This document shows, piece after piece, positions 1 through 7,516 of a DNA stretch of 36,324 nucleotides. Positions within the stretch are counted from its first letter, which is position 1, and every line of letters begins with the position of its first letter. A model generated the notes under the pieces. The model saw only the letters and a list, made by a program, of their open reading frames with translations, did not search any database and was not told the origin of the DNA. The stretch covers positions 1-36,324 of the forward strand of contig CAIVQB010000137.1 of the NCBI GenBank assembly GCA_903907925.1, in the 5' to 3' direction. Origin of the DNA: an uncultured Verrucomicrobiota bacterium. Lineage in GTDB: Bacteria; Verrucomicrobiota; Verrucomicrobiia; Limisphaerales; UBA9464. A program made the translations under genes and the position numbers.

Positions 1-217
1 CTGTAGCCGTCTTCCCCGACTCCGCAGAGCATCTGGAACCAGATCTCCACTTCGTGGATTTTTCCCTGGAGTAGGCGCTCGTCGGTCGGCCATCAGGCTC
101 AGTATTCTCCTCTTTGAAAGCTGAGATTAGAGCATGAGCCTTGGCGTACTTCTCTAGGTCGTGCGGTGTGTTGTCCACTAGATGGCGCAGTTGGTGTATG
201 GCTTTGATTAAGTGCAT
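1..217 (-). pseudogene. Partial unknown ORF, possibly frameshifted, running off the left edge
   Basis: I do not recognise this gene. An open minus-strand frame runs from an ATG at 217 (or a GTG near 273) to the window edge. It begins MHLIKAIHQLRHLVDN and contains a helical, charged stretch ending in FKEENTEPDGRP, which reads like real protein. Near position 60-75 the reading becomes Ser/Arg-rich, while a neighbouring minus frame begins to read naturally (DERLLQGKIHEVEIWF). That suggests a frameshift, or two overlapping genes. The plus strand here also reads as a plausible C-terminus (VDFSLE, stop at 72-74), so the strand is not certain. The stretch looks AT-richer than its surroundings. Confidence 0.3.
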
Positions 218-1233
218 AGATTGAAGGTTAACGACTCCAAGGCCTAGCGCCCGCTGAATGCGGCACAGCACCTACATGGCGGGTGGAAAGGCGGCGCTGT
301 GGTTCATCCTCTTGCGCCGAAGGAAGACGGAACCGGGTGGCAGAGCAAGGCGAAAACCGGTTCGGACTCGACGGATCCATGAGGCTCCGTCCCGCCCCGG
401 GGACTGGGCGCCGCACGATCCGCGCTGGGTCTCGCCGCCCTCGGGGGTTGTGGCGGGCAGCGCCACCACGCCAGAGACCGGAGGGTCGGCGGTGTCGTCG
501 ATGACATGATGCCCGCCGGCCGGTTCGTCTTGGACCTGATGGCCCTGACGGCCGCGGTCGAGGCGGACGTGAGGATCGGGGACTTCTTCGGGGAGGTGAT
601 CCGGAGAACTGCGCGAATGGGTGAGCCGTCATATCGTGAGCCCAGCGGCCTCAGGCGCGACCGGAGGGCAGAGGTGTTCGAGGTGAACGCCAGCGTCCGC
701 GGTGGCGGTACTGGTGTTGTGCCCCTTGTTGGGGACGGTGGCCGGAAGAAGTTCTCCGGGGAAAAGCCCAGAGAGTTGCGCGAGGGGGTATTCGTAAACA
801 GTGGAGCCCTTCCATCAAACCCCGGCGTACCCCCCGGGGTGGGCGTCAGCCGTGGAGGGACCGGGAAAGCTCACGGGAGGGCCGCCAGCGTTGGCGAGAA
901 CTGCATTCTGGTATTTGGTTCCAATATACCACGATGGCGGAGGAGAGCCGTAAAATCCCGGCGAATCGGGTTGCAGGATGGACCCGATCAGTGTGATCCG
1001 GGCAAAAAAAACGAGTTCGTGGAGCCTAAACAAATCACCGGAGGCCCGTAAACATTAAGTCGAACCGCGTCCCTAGACTACGTTTGGAGGTGGTGGGGCG
1101 GCTTGGGCGGGTTGATCGGACCGGATTTCCGTCCCAGTCATCGGCTGCGCTGGACTGGTTGAAGTGGCCCAAAAGTGGCCCACACGCATTTTTCGAGACC
1201 GAGTTGGACAGCGACTAACCCCTTGGGAGAGAA
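218..1233. other. Gene-poor region beside tRNA-Arg, no recognisable gene
   Basis: No frame here gives a recognisable protein. The longest open frame (506-1051, +) is low in hydrophobic order and looks like a chance ORF in GC-rich DNA, as do the Arg/Pro-rich frames on the other strand. At the right end there is a tandem 10-base direct repeat, aagtggccca, at 1162-1171 and 1173-1182. It lies in a short open frame reading LDWLKWPKSGPHAFFETELDSD before a stop at about 1216-1218. Its position next to the 3' end of a tRNA would suit a decayed integrative element, but no integrase domain can be read. Confidence 0.4.
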
Positions 1234-1310
1234 TGGTGCACCCGTGAAGAGTCGAACTTCAAACCTGCTGATCCGTAGTCAGCTGCTCTATCCAATTGAG
1301 CTACGGGTGC
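1234..1310 (-). tRNA. tRNA-Arg (anticodon ACG)
   Basis: The minus strand folds into a complete cloverleaf. The acceptor stem GCACCCG (1310-1304) pairs with CGGGTGC (1244-1238), followed by discriminator A and an encoded CCA (1236-1234). The D arm contains TAGCTCAATTGGATAGAGCA. The anticodon arm is GCTGA-CTACGGA-TCAGC with anticodon ACG, reading CGN arginine codons after deamination to inosine. The T arm contains GTTCGACTC. The encoded CCA and intact pairing indicate a functional gene. Confidence 0.95.
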
Positions 1311-1324
1311 ACTAAGAGGCGGGG

Positions 1325-1353
1325 AAAGTAGGAATCGACCGGCCGACGGGCAA
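1325..1353 (-). promoter_or_regulatory. Putative promoter of tRNA-Arg
   Basis: On the minus strand a -35-like TTGCCC (1353-1348) is separated by 17 bases from a -10-like TACTTT (1330-1325). The -10 ends 14 bases before the mature 5' end of the tRNA at 1310. Spacing and placement fit a sigma-70-type promoter; the hexamers are only partial matches. Confidence 0.45.
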
Positions 1354-1452
1354 GTGGATTTTTCCGGAACTGTCTGCGGCGCGGTTCCACCGGCGGTTCG
1401 CGAAGGCTAGGTCGGATCCGTCAGAACCACGTCCAGCGCGGTGGTCCGGTTC

Positions 1453-2742
1453 TCACGCGGGCAGGGCGCGCAAAGCGGCTTCGTAGACGGTTCGCAGCGG
1501 GACGCCGGCTTGGATGGCCTTCGCCCGGCAGGCCTCGAATTCCGGGGCGGCCTGCACGCGTTCGCCGTCGAGCATGCCGATTTTCACCGGGATCTCACCG
1601 AACTCCGTCGGCACGGCCACGAAGCTGCGCTGGAGCTTTCGACGCTCACAGAGACTGCGCCGAACGCCGAACGCGCTCGTATGCTTCAGGAGTCGCGCGG
1701 TAAAACGGTCGGCGTCCGCAGTGGCGCAAAGGACGGTCAGCAGCACGCCGGGACGGTTCTTTTTCATCTGGATCGGCGTGTGGAAAACGTCCAACGCGCC
1801 GGCGGCCAGGGTGGTTTCGACGAAATGACCCAACGTCTCGCCCGAAACATCGTCGAGATTGGTTTCCAATACTGCGATGGTGTCCGATTCCCAATCGTGC
1901 TCTCCATCCGTCGCTTCGGCCTCGGCTAGGACGGCGCGGAGAACGTTGGGCCGGGTCACGTTATCGCGGGTGCCGAGGCCGTAGCCGATCCGCCGGGCCA
2001 CCAGATGGCGCATGGGCGCAAAGGATTCGGCGAATTCAGCGAGCAACGCCGCGCCGGTCGGGGTGACCAGTTCATGGGGTTCGTCGCATTGCTGAAGCGC
2101 GACGCCGCGGGCGCCGAGGATTTCGAGGGTGGCGGGTGCCGGAATCGGGAATCGGCCATGGGCGCAGCGGACGAATCCGGTGCCCTCGGTCACCGTGCTG
2201 GCGAGAACGCGCGGCCGGCCGAGCAGTTCGAGGGCGACCGCGGCACCGACAATGTCGACGATGGAATCCACCGCGCCGACCTCATGAAAATGGACTTTCT
2301 CCGGCGGCATACCGTGGATTTTCCCCTCGGCAACGGCCACCCGATGGAACACGGCGATGGATTTTCCCTTCACCCAATCGGACAAACGACTGGCTTGGAT
2401 CAGTTCCCGGATTTGGCGGAAATTGCGATTGTTCGGACCGTGCTCATGAGTGGGTTCGGTGGCCGGTTCATGAGAATGGGAGTGGTCGTGTGAATGCGCA
2501 TCCTTGGCATCGTGCGGGTGCGAATGTCCGTGGCCGCAGTCCTCTCCGTCGAGATGGACATCGAATTTGACCCCTTCGATTCCGGACTTGGAACGGCGCG
2601 CGACGTGGAGGTGGTAGCCGTCGAGGCCGAGTTTTTTCAGTTCGCGTTCCAGCGCGGTGGCATCGACGCCCAGGTCGATCAGCGCACCGATGAACATGTC
2701 ACCACTGACGCCGCTGAACAGGTCGAGGTAAAGGGTCTGCAC
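1453..2742 (-). CDS. larC: LarC, nickel-pincer nucleotide cofactor insertion protein
   Basis: This 429-residue protein belongs to the LarC (DUF111) family. Known members are CTP-dependent cyclometallases that insert nickel into the pyridinium-dithiocarboxylate mononucleotide made by LarB and LarE, completing the cofactor of lactate racemase-type enzymes. The N-terminus LYLDLFSGVSGDMFIGALID is the family signature. A His-rich loop at about residues 71-101 (HGHSHPHD... HSHDHSHSHE) is a likely nickel-binding tract. The gene is one continuous frame, unlike the frameshifted larC1/larC2 of lactobacilli. It starts with GTG and lies 18 bases after the sugar isomerase-like gene, probably in one operon. 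No larB, larE or larA lies in the window, so its client enzyme is unknown. Confidence 0.93.
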   Translation of the reverse strand: MQTLYLDLFSGVSGDMFIGALIDLGVDATALERELKKLGLDGYHLHVARRSKSGIEGVKFDVHLDGEDCGHGHSHPHDAKDAHSHDHSHSHEPATEPTHEHGPNNRNFRQIRELIQASRLSDWVKGKSIAVFHRVAVAEGKIHGMPPEKVHFHEVGAVDSIVDIVGAAVALELLGRPRVLASTVTEGTGFVRCAHGRFPIPAPATLEILGARGVALQQCDEPHELVTPTGAALLAEFAESFAPMRHLVARRIGYGLGTRDNVTRPNVLRAVLAEAEATDGEHDWESDTIAVLETNLDDVSGETLGHFVETTLAAGALDVFHTPIQMKKNRPGVLLTVLCATADADRFTARLLKHTSAFGVRRSLCERRKLQRSFVAVPTEFGEIPVKIGMLDGERVQAAPEFEACRAKAIQAGVPLRTVYEAALRALPA

Positions 2743-2760
2743 GGTGAAGTGGGTGAAAAA

Positions 2761-3642
2761 TCAGGAGGCCTTGATCTCGCGGATCAATTGTTCGAGGCGT
2801 TGGCCGTACTCGACGAAATTGGCGCGCAGAGTGTCGTCCTGCGCTGCGGCTCCGGCATCGTGAAACACGGCGACCATGTGGGGTTCGATGCTGATGCCGC
2901 CGTCATAGCCACGGGCGAAGGCGTCCGAAAGTATCCGTCGGACGGCACCGTCTCCTTCACCGGGCCAGGTGTAGTCGGCGTCGTTTCGGGCCGGATTCCA
3001 GCGGGCGTCCTTGATGTGGATGTGGGTGACGTGGTCGCGGACCTGGGTCCAGAATTCCCACGGATCCTGGCGTTTCCAGGGCAGGGGACCGCGGCGATCG
3101 GTGTTGAAGACCGGGTTGGCAGTGTCGAACACCCATTGCAATCCGGGGACCGCTTCGAGGAGTTGCAGCGCGTGCTGCGAACTCATGCCGCCGTGATTCA
3201 TGCAATTCTCGTGAACGGGCTGGAGTCCGGCATCGAGGAACCGTTGAGTAACATCACGGACCCGTTCGATCACGGCATCGGGGAGCCGGGCTTCGGTTTC
3301 CTCGGGCTTGAAGCTCATGATCCGGACATAGCGTGTTCCCAGTCGTTTCATCCGGGGAATGGCGCGACCGACCTCGGCGAGAGTGAGGTCGAACGGATCC
3401 GTGACCCGTTTCGCCCAGTTCATGATGGTGGAACCGAAGCAATACACCTGGATCCCGGCGGCGTGGCATTGTTCGACCGCCGCTTCGAAGGCCGGGTCGG
3501 GGATCTCGTGGAGATTGCCCTTGGGGAAGCCTGCGACCTGGACGTTGCGGGCTTCGATGGCCGTCCAGCCGAGCCGCCGGGTGGCCGCCAATTGCGATTC
3601 GAGGGCATTGCCGGCTTCGTCGCCGATACCGCAGAGTGTCAT
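2761..3642 (-). CDS. Sugar phosphate isomerase/epimerase family protein (xylose isomerase-like TIM barrel)
   Basis: The 293-residue product beginning MTLCGIGDEAGNALESQL looks like an AP endonuclease family 2 / xylose isomerase-like TIM barrel. Likely metal ligands sit at strand ends: Glu in PVHENCMNHGG, Asp in FDTANPVF, His in HIHIKD and Glu in ISIEPH. Such enzymes isomerise or epimerise ketoses, inositols or related sugars; the substrate cannot be read from sequence. A longer frame opens at 3705, but its start lies in the terminator of the upstream gene and adds an Arg-rich leader, so I take the ATG at 3642. The gene precedes larC by 18 bases, suggesting co-transcription. Confidence 0.85.
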   Translation of the reverse strand: MTLCGIGDEAGNALESQLAATRRLGWTAIEARNVQVAGFPKGNLHEIPDPAFEAAVEQCHAAGIQVYCFGSTIMNWAKRVTDPFDLTLAEVGRAIPRMKRLGTRYVRIMSFKPEETEARLPDAVIERVRDVTQRFLDAGLQPVHENCMNHGGMSSQHALQLLEAVPGLQWVFDTANPVFNTDRRGPLPWKRQDPWEFWTQVRDHVTHIHIKDARWNPARNDADYTWPGEGDGAVRRILSDAFARGYDGGISIEPHMVAVFHDAGAAAQDDTLRANFVEYGQRLEQLIREIKAS

Positions 3643-3691
3643 GGGAAGATGGAGCCGGGTTGACCGCCGGTGTGGCAAGCGGCGTGTTCGC

Positions 3692-3719
3692 AAAAAAAGA
3701 GCCACCCGGCGGGGTGGCT
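3692..3719 (-). terminator. Rho-independent terminator of the 32-residue protein gene
   Basis: On the minus strand AGCCACCC (3719-3712) pairs perfectly with GGGTGGCT (3707-3700) around a four-base loop. A run of seven T follows (3698-3692). It lies 24 bases beyond the stop codon of the small basic protein gene and separates it from the isomerase gene. Confidence 0.9.
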
Positions 3720-3742
3720 TGATTGTCGTCGTCGGAACGTGC

Positions 3743-3841
3743 CTATTTGCGCTTGGCGGTCGTCTTCACCCGGGCTTTTTTGCGCTTGAGGTACGAGGAG
3801 CGGCGGCGACGTTTCTGGATTTTATTGGATTGTTGACCCAT
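3743..3841 (-). CDS. Small Arg/Lys-rich protein, 32 residues
   Basis: This short frame encodes MGQQSNKIQKRRRRSSYLKR followed by KKARVKTTAKRK. About half of the residues are Lys or Arg, with no acidic residue, which is typical of small RNA-binding or ribosome-associated proteins. The strong terminator directly downstream supports a real, separately transcribed gene. The product resembles in style the tiny basic ribosomal proteins (Thx, bL36, the AURKAIP1/COX24-like bL38), but I cannot assign it to one. It is divergent from the lipoprotein gene, with only 22-46 bases between starts, so its promoter must overlap the start of that gene. Confidence 0.75.
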   Translation of the reverse strand: MGQQSNKIQKRRRRSSYLKRKKARVKTTAKRK

Positions 3842-3887
3842 AGCTGTTTTCGATTTCTACCAAATGTCTGCGATTTCGCCACTCAAA

Positions 3888-4517
3888 ATGCGGGGTTGGA
3901 CGGTCCGCATCAACACCTTTTTCCCGGCCTGCCTGCTGGTGGCCTCCCTGTGGATGGCCGGTTGCGCCTCCGATTCGGCCTCAAAAAAGGGTCCCAAACC
4001 GGACAAGGAGGTGGCCGCGATGCGCGTGCATGTCGAGCTGCGCGACGGCGCGGAGGGCGGCCGGACGATCTCGATCCTGCGGGCCAGTCCGGTGTCGCTT
4101 CTCATCGAAAAGGAACCCTTTCTCGACGAACGCGACATCAAATCCGCCAAGATCGTGGAGACGGTGACCGGTTTCGCGGTCTCGGTGACCTGCACGTTGC
4201 ATGGTCGATTGGTCCTGGAAATGACCAGTGTTTCCCGCACTGGACGGCATCTGGCGGTGGTCAGCACCTGGGAAACCGACAAGGACAAATCGGAAACCCG
4301 CTGGCTGGCGGCACCGCTGCTCAAGGGGGCGTTGCGGGAAGGTGTCCTGACCTTCGTGCCCGATTGTACCCGTGAGGAAGCCGAACACCTCGTCCGCGGC
4401 CTGAACAATCTGGCGATCAAACTGAAGAACCAGGAGAAACCGGAAAAGCCGTCGAAGAAGGCGACGCCGGAGGACGGGTCCGACGACCTGGTCAAACCTT
4501 TCAAGGAGACGCGTTGA
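3888..4517 (+). CDS. Lipoprotein with SecD first-periplasmic-domain-like fold
   Basis: The product has a type II signal peptide: a positively charged start, the hydrophobic run FFPACLLVASL, and lipobox MAGC, placing the lipidated Cys at residue 34 if the ATG at 3864 is used. The ATG at 3888 gives a tidier signal peptide and more room for the divergent promoter, so I prefer it. The mature part resembles the SecDF P1 head domain. It has an L-x-M-T-S-x-S-R-T-G-R-x-L-A-V-V strand pair, a later segment ALREGVLTFVPDCTREEAEHLV and a following helix. In SecD this domain sits in the periplasm and helps pull out secreted proteins; here it is free-standing. The tail is Lys/Glu-rich. The next gene overlaps its stop codon. 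Confidence 0.7.
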   Translation: MRGWTVRINTFFPACLLVASLWMAGCASDSASKKGPKPDKEVAAMRVHVELRDGAEGGRTISILRASPVSLLIEKEPFLDERDIKSAKIVETVTGFAVSVTCTLHGRLVLEMTSVSRTGRHLAVVSTWETDKDKSETRWLAAPLLKGALREGVLTFVPDCTREEAEHLVRGLNNLAIKLKNQEKPEKPSKKATPEDGSDDLVKPFKETR

Positions 4518-5536
4518 ATCGGAATCGCAGGTATCGGACGGCCGTCGCGCTGTGGGCGGGTTGCCTGTTGACGACGGCACTGGCCGCCGCGCCGGTGTTG
4601 TTTCCGACCGCCAACCGGGCGCTCCTGGAACCCGGCGGCGGGGAACGTTTTTTTGTCGGGACCGCGGGAAAAACCTGGGAGAGCGGGCAGTTCGGCTGCG
4701 TGCGTTCCGGCGGCGGACAATTGCACGAAGGACTCGATATCCGCTGCCTCCAGCGCGATCGCCGTGGCGAACCGATCGATCCGGTGATGGCCACCGCCGA
4801 CGGCACGGTGGCGTACATCAATGCGCATCCGAGCCTGTCGAATTACGGCAACTACATCGTGCTGCGACATGTTCTGGACGGCATCGAAGTCCATTCGTTG
4901 TACGCCCATCTCAGCGCGATTCGCCCCGGGCTGAAGGTTGGCGAGGTCGTGCGCGCCGGTGATCGGATAGCCACCATGGGCCGGACCTCCAACACCCATC
5001 AGCCGATTACCAAGGACCGCGCGCATTGCCATTTTGAATTTGATCTCCTGCTCAACGACCGCTTCGCGCGCTGGCATGAGGCGCGGAAATCGGGCGAGCA
5101 GAATGACCACGGCAATTTCAACGGTCATAACCTCGCGGGATTTGATGCGGCGCCCGTGTTGCGTGAATCGGTGCGAACCGGGGGCGCGTTTGATTTCGCG
5201 ACCTTTCTTTCGACCCGTCCCGAGATGTTCCGGGTGGTGCTGCGATCGCGGTCCCTTTCGATTGCCCGACGCTGTCCCCGGTTGGTTCAACGGAATCCGA
5301 TCGCGGAAAAGGAAGGCGTCGCCGGCTTCGAGGTGGCGCTGTCGTTCAACGGCGTTCCGCTTCGGATCATTCCGCGGGCCGCGTCGGAGATCAAATCACC
5401 GGCTAAAGTCAGCGTGCTGTCGGTCAACGAGGCGGAATGGCAGTCTCATCATTGCGCCAAGCTCCTCTTCAAACGCGGCCAATCCTGGGTCCTGCTGGCT
5501 CACGGACTCGATGTGGTCGATTTGCTGACCTACTGA
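4514..5536 (+). CDS. M23 family metallopeptidase (LytM-type peptidoglycan hydrolase), secreted
   Basis: This 340-residue protein starts with TTG at 4514, overlapping the stop of the lipoprotein gene. An AAGGAG box 5 bases before the TTG supports this start. An N-terminal signal sequence (about 9-26, VALWAGCLLTTALAAA) directs export. The M23 zinc site is present: H71 and D75 in HEGLDI, H132 in YAHL, and H171/H173 in HCHFEF. Such enzymes cut peptide cross-links in peptidoglycan, or act as regulators when inactive; here all metal ligands are retained. The region after about residue 200 is an unassigned C-terminal extension. Translational coupling to the lipoprotein suggests both act in the cell envelope. 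Confidence 0.9.
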   Translation: MNRNRRYRTAVALWAGCLLTTALAAAPVLFPTANRALLEPGGGERFFVGTAGKTWESGQFGCVRSGGGQLHEGLDIRCLQRDRRGEPIDPVMATADGTVAYINAHPSLSNYGNYIVLRHVLDGIEVHSLYAHLSAIRPGLKVGEVVRAGDRIATMGRTSNTHQPITKDRAHCHFEFDLLLNDRFARWHEARKSGEQNDHGNFNGHNLAGFDAAPVLRESVRTGGAFDFATFLSTRPEMFRVVLRSRSLSIARRCPRLVQRNPIAEKEGVAGFEVALSFNGVPLRIIPRAASEIKSPAKVSVLSVNEAEWQSHHCAKLLFKRGQSWVLLAHGLDVVDLLTY

Positions 5537-6674
5537 TTCCGCGGGGGGTCCGGCGTTGGACGAGAACCGAGAATCCGCGGCCGAGATGGTCCGGATGGGT
5601 CAATGTTTGAAACTGCCGGGTTCGTTCGGGGGTCCATGGAAATCCTGCGGGGTGCTCGGAGTGGCTAGTGTGGGCTTCGAGCGTTTCTTGAAGGATCCCG
5701 GTGAGCCACTGCCGCTGTCCCGTTCGTTGGATCGTGGTGAGTCCGGCCGCCTCACCGGCGTGTTGCAGGGCGGTGAAATTCACCTGCGCGGTCAGGTCCT
5801 GATCGCCGGGGTTTGCCAGAAGATCGGCAGAAATCCGATGCCTGTGGTACGCGCGGAGCGTGCCGTCGGAGCGTTGCGGTTGGAAGAAATCGAGACCGTC
5901 CAATCCATAGTCGAGCGTGACCAACCAGCCGTCGCGCAGGGTTGCCGCCGCCTGATGCCACCAGAGGGTCGCCGCGGTGTGAACTTCGGTGCAGAATCCA
6001 TCGGGCAGAACGGCGGTGAGTTCCGGCGGAAGATCGGGCCATTCCGTCGCCTTCAACGCTGTCGCGTCGGCTGGCATCGGACGCCACTCGAAGCCCGTGT
6101 CCGACTCGCCGACGCCCCATTCAAACCAGCGACGATCGCGGGCGTTCCACGCGATGCGATGAACCGGAAATGCATCCAGGAGTTCGTTGCTAAAAACGAC
6201 GCCATGGATTCCTTCCGCGGGGAGCGAATCGATCCAACGCACGCGGCCGGCCCACGCCTCCAGGTTGGCCTTTTGCCAGGCGCGGCGTTGTTCCGACGAT
6301 TCGAGGATCACATACTCGATGTGTTGGCGTTCAGTCGGATACCGGTCGAGCGCGGTCAGGAGATCGCGGGCGAGCCGTCCGTCGTGCGCACCGCATTCGA
6401 CCCAGCTCCAAGTGCGTTCCGCAAAGTGGGGCAACGACTTCAGCCAGCCGATGAAACGCTCGGCGAGCAGTTCGCCGAAGAGCGGGCCGGTGCTGACGCT
6501 GGTGTAGAAATCACCGGCTCGTCCGACCCGGCCGGCGGTGGATTCGTAATAACCGAGTCCGGGCTCGTACAGGGCGATCTCCATGAACCGGGCAAAGGAA
6601 AGGGTCCCGCCCACGTCGCGGATTTCTTCGCGGATCCTCCGGTCCACCCCGGCCTGTCGTGTGACTTCGTCCAT
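5469..6674 (-). CDS. NDUFAF7/MidA-like class I SAM-dependent methyltransferase
   Basis: The 401-residue product starting MDEVTRQAGVDRRIREEI carries the family signature FMEIALYEPGLGYY (30-43), then GRAGDFYTS (51-59), and the SAM-binding motif WVECGAHDGRLARDLL (91-106). The mitochondrial relative NDUFAF7 symmetrically dimethylates an arginine on complex I subunit NDUFS2; bacterial substrates are not established. The frame extends upstream to 6881, but that leader is Pro/Arg-rich and overlaps the divergent tlyA gene, so I take the ATG at 6674. The 3' end overlaps the convergent M23 gene by 68 bases, leaving no room for a separate terminator. Confidence 0.85.
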   Translation of the reverse strand: MDEVTRQAGVDRRIREEIRDVGGTLSFARFMEIALYEPGLGYYESTAGRVGRAGDFYTSVSTGPLFGELLAERFIGWLKSLPHFAERTWSWVECGAHDGRLARDLLTALDRYPTERQHIEYVILESSEQRRAWQKANLEAWAGRVRWIDSLPAEGIHGVVFSNELLDAFPVHRIAWNARDRRWFEWGVGESDTGFEWRPMPADATALKATEWPDLPPELTAVLPDGFCTEVHTAATLWWHQAAATLRDGWLVTLDYGLDGLDFFQPQRSDGTLRAYHRHRISADLLANPGDQDLTAQVNFTALQHAGEAAGLTTIQRTGQRQWLTGILQETLEAHTSHSEHPAGFPWTPERTRQFQTLTHPDHLGRGFSVLVQRRTPRGISRSANRPHRVREPAGPRIGRV

Positions 6675-6745
6675 CGCCCGGATAGTTTGCCGTCGAAGCG
6701 GCCGGAGGCGAGGTCGAACGGGGCGCGGAGCTTGGCAAGCGGGCG

Positions 6746-7516
6746 GTGGCTGGTTCAGGTTGTCGCGCGTTGAAACAGCGCATCGACCAAGCCCTTGTGG
6801 ATCGCGGACTTTGTGAGTCGCGCACCCAGGCTCAGCGCGCGGTGATGGCCGGTCAGGTGCGGGTGAACGGTCATCCCGCATCGAAATCCAGCGAAACGGT
6901 CGGGGACGGCGACACCGTGGACTGGCTGCATTCCGACCGCTACGTCAGCCGGGGCGGCCACAAACTCGCCCATGCCCTGGGCCATTTCGGCGTCGATGTT
7001 TCGGGAATGATCGCGGTGGATCTCGGGGCGAGCACCGGTGGATTCACCGATTGTTTGCTGCAACACGGGGCCGCCCGGGTGGTGGCGGTCGATGTCGGCC
7101 ACGGCCAACTTGCGTGGAAACTGCGTCAGGATCCCCGGGTCGAAGTGCGGGAGAAGGTCAACGCCCGTCATCTCACACCGGCGCAGTTTGGCCCGGAGTT
7201 CCGACCGTTTGATTTGGCGGTGGTGGATTGTTCGTTCATTTCCCTGCGCCTGATTCTGCCGCCGGCAGTGGGTTTGCTGCGAAACGGGGGCCGGATCATC
7301 GCGTTGATCAAGCCGCAGTTCGAAGCCGGGCGGGAAGAGGTCTCGCGCGGGGCGGGGGTGATTGCCGACCCGCTCGTACATGCGCGGGTAATGCGGGAAA
7401 TGGAAGGGTTTGTCGGCGGAGGGCTTCCCGGGGTAGTGTGGCGGGGCGCCACCGAATCCCCCTTGCTCGGCCCTGCCGGCAACAAGGAGTTTTTGGCGTT
7501 GCTTGAGAAAACATGA
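6746..7516 (+). CDS. tlyA: TlyA family rRNA 2'-O-methyltransferase
   Basis: The protein has an N-terminal S4 RNA-binding domain (about 10-57: RIDQALVDRG, AVMAGQVRVNG) followed by an FtsJ-like methyltransferase. Its motifs are YVSRGGHKL (66-74), SAM-binding VDLGASTGGFTDCLL (91-105), VVDCSFISL and ALIKPQFE. TlyA enzymes 2'-O-methylate cytidines in 16S and/or 23S rRNA, which affects capreomycin binding. The GTG at 6746 is the longest sensible start. A TTG at 6770 would begin directly at the S4 domain (MKQRIDQAL) and is equally possible, since neither has a strong ribosome-binding site. The stop overlaps the nadK start (ATGA), so the two are translationally coupled. Confidence 0.9.
   Translation: MAGSGCRALKQRIDQALVDRGLCESRTQAQRAVMAGQVRVNGHPASKSSETVGDGDTVDWLHSDRYVSRGGHKLAHALGHFGVDVSGMIAVDLGASTGGFTDCLLQHGAARVVAVDVGHGQLAWKLRQDPRVEVREKVNARHLTPAQFGPEFRPFDLAVVDCSFISLRLILPPAVGLLRNGGRIIALIKPQFEAGREEVSRGAGVIADPLVHARVMREMEGFVGGGLPGVVWRGATESPLLGPAGNKEFLALLEKT

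Noticed and set aside
506-1051. 181-residue plus-strand open frame
   Set aside because: Gly/Arg-rich with no recognisable domain; reads as chance ORF in GC-rich DNA.
2494-3663. 389-residue plus-strand open frame
   Set aside because: Antisense shadow of larC and the isomerase, both of which have clear motifs.
3857-5290. 477-residue minus-strand open frame
   Set aside because: Antisense to the lipoprotein and M23 peptidase genes; no motif.
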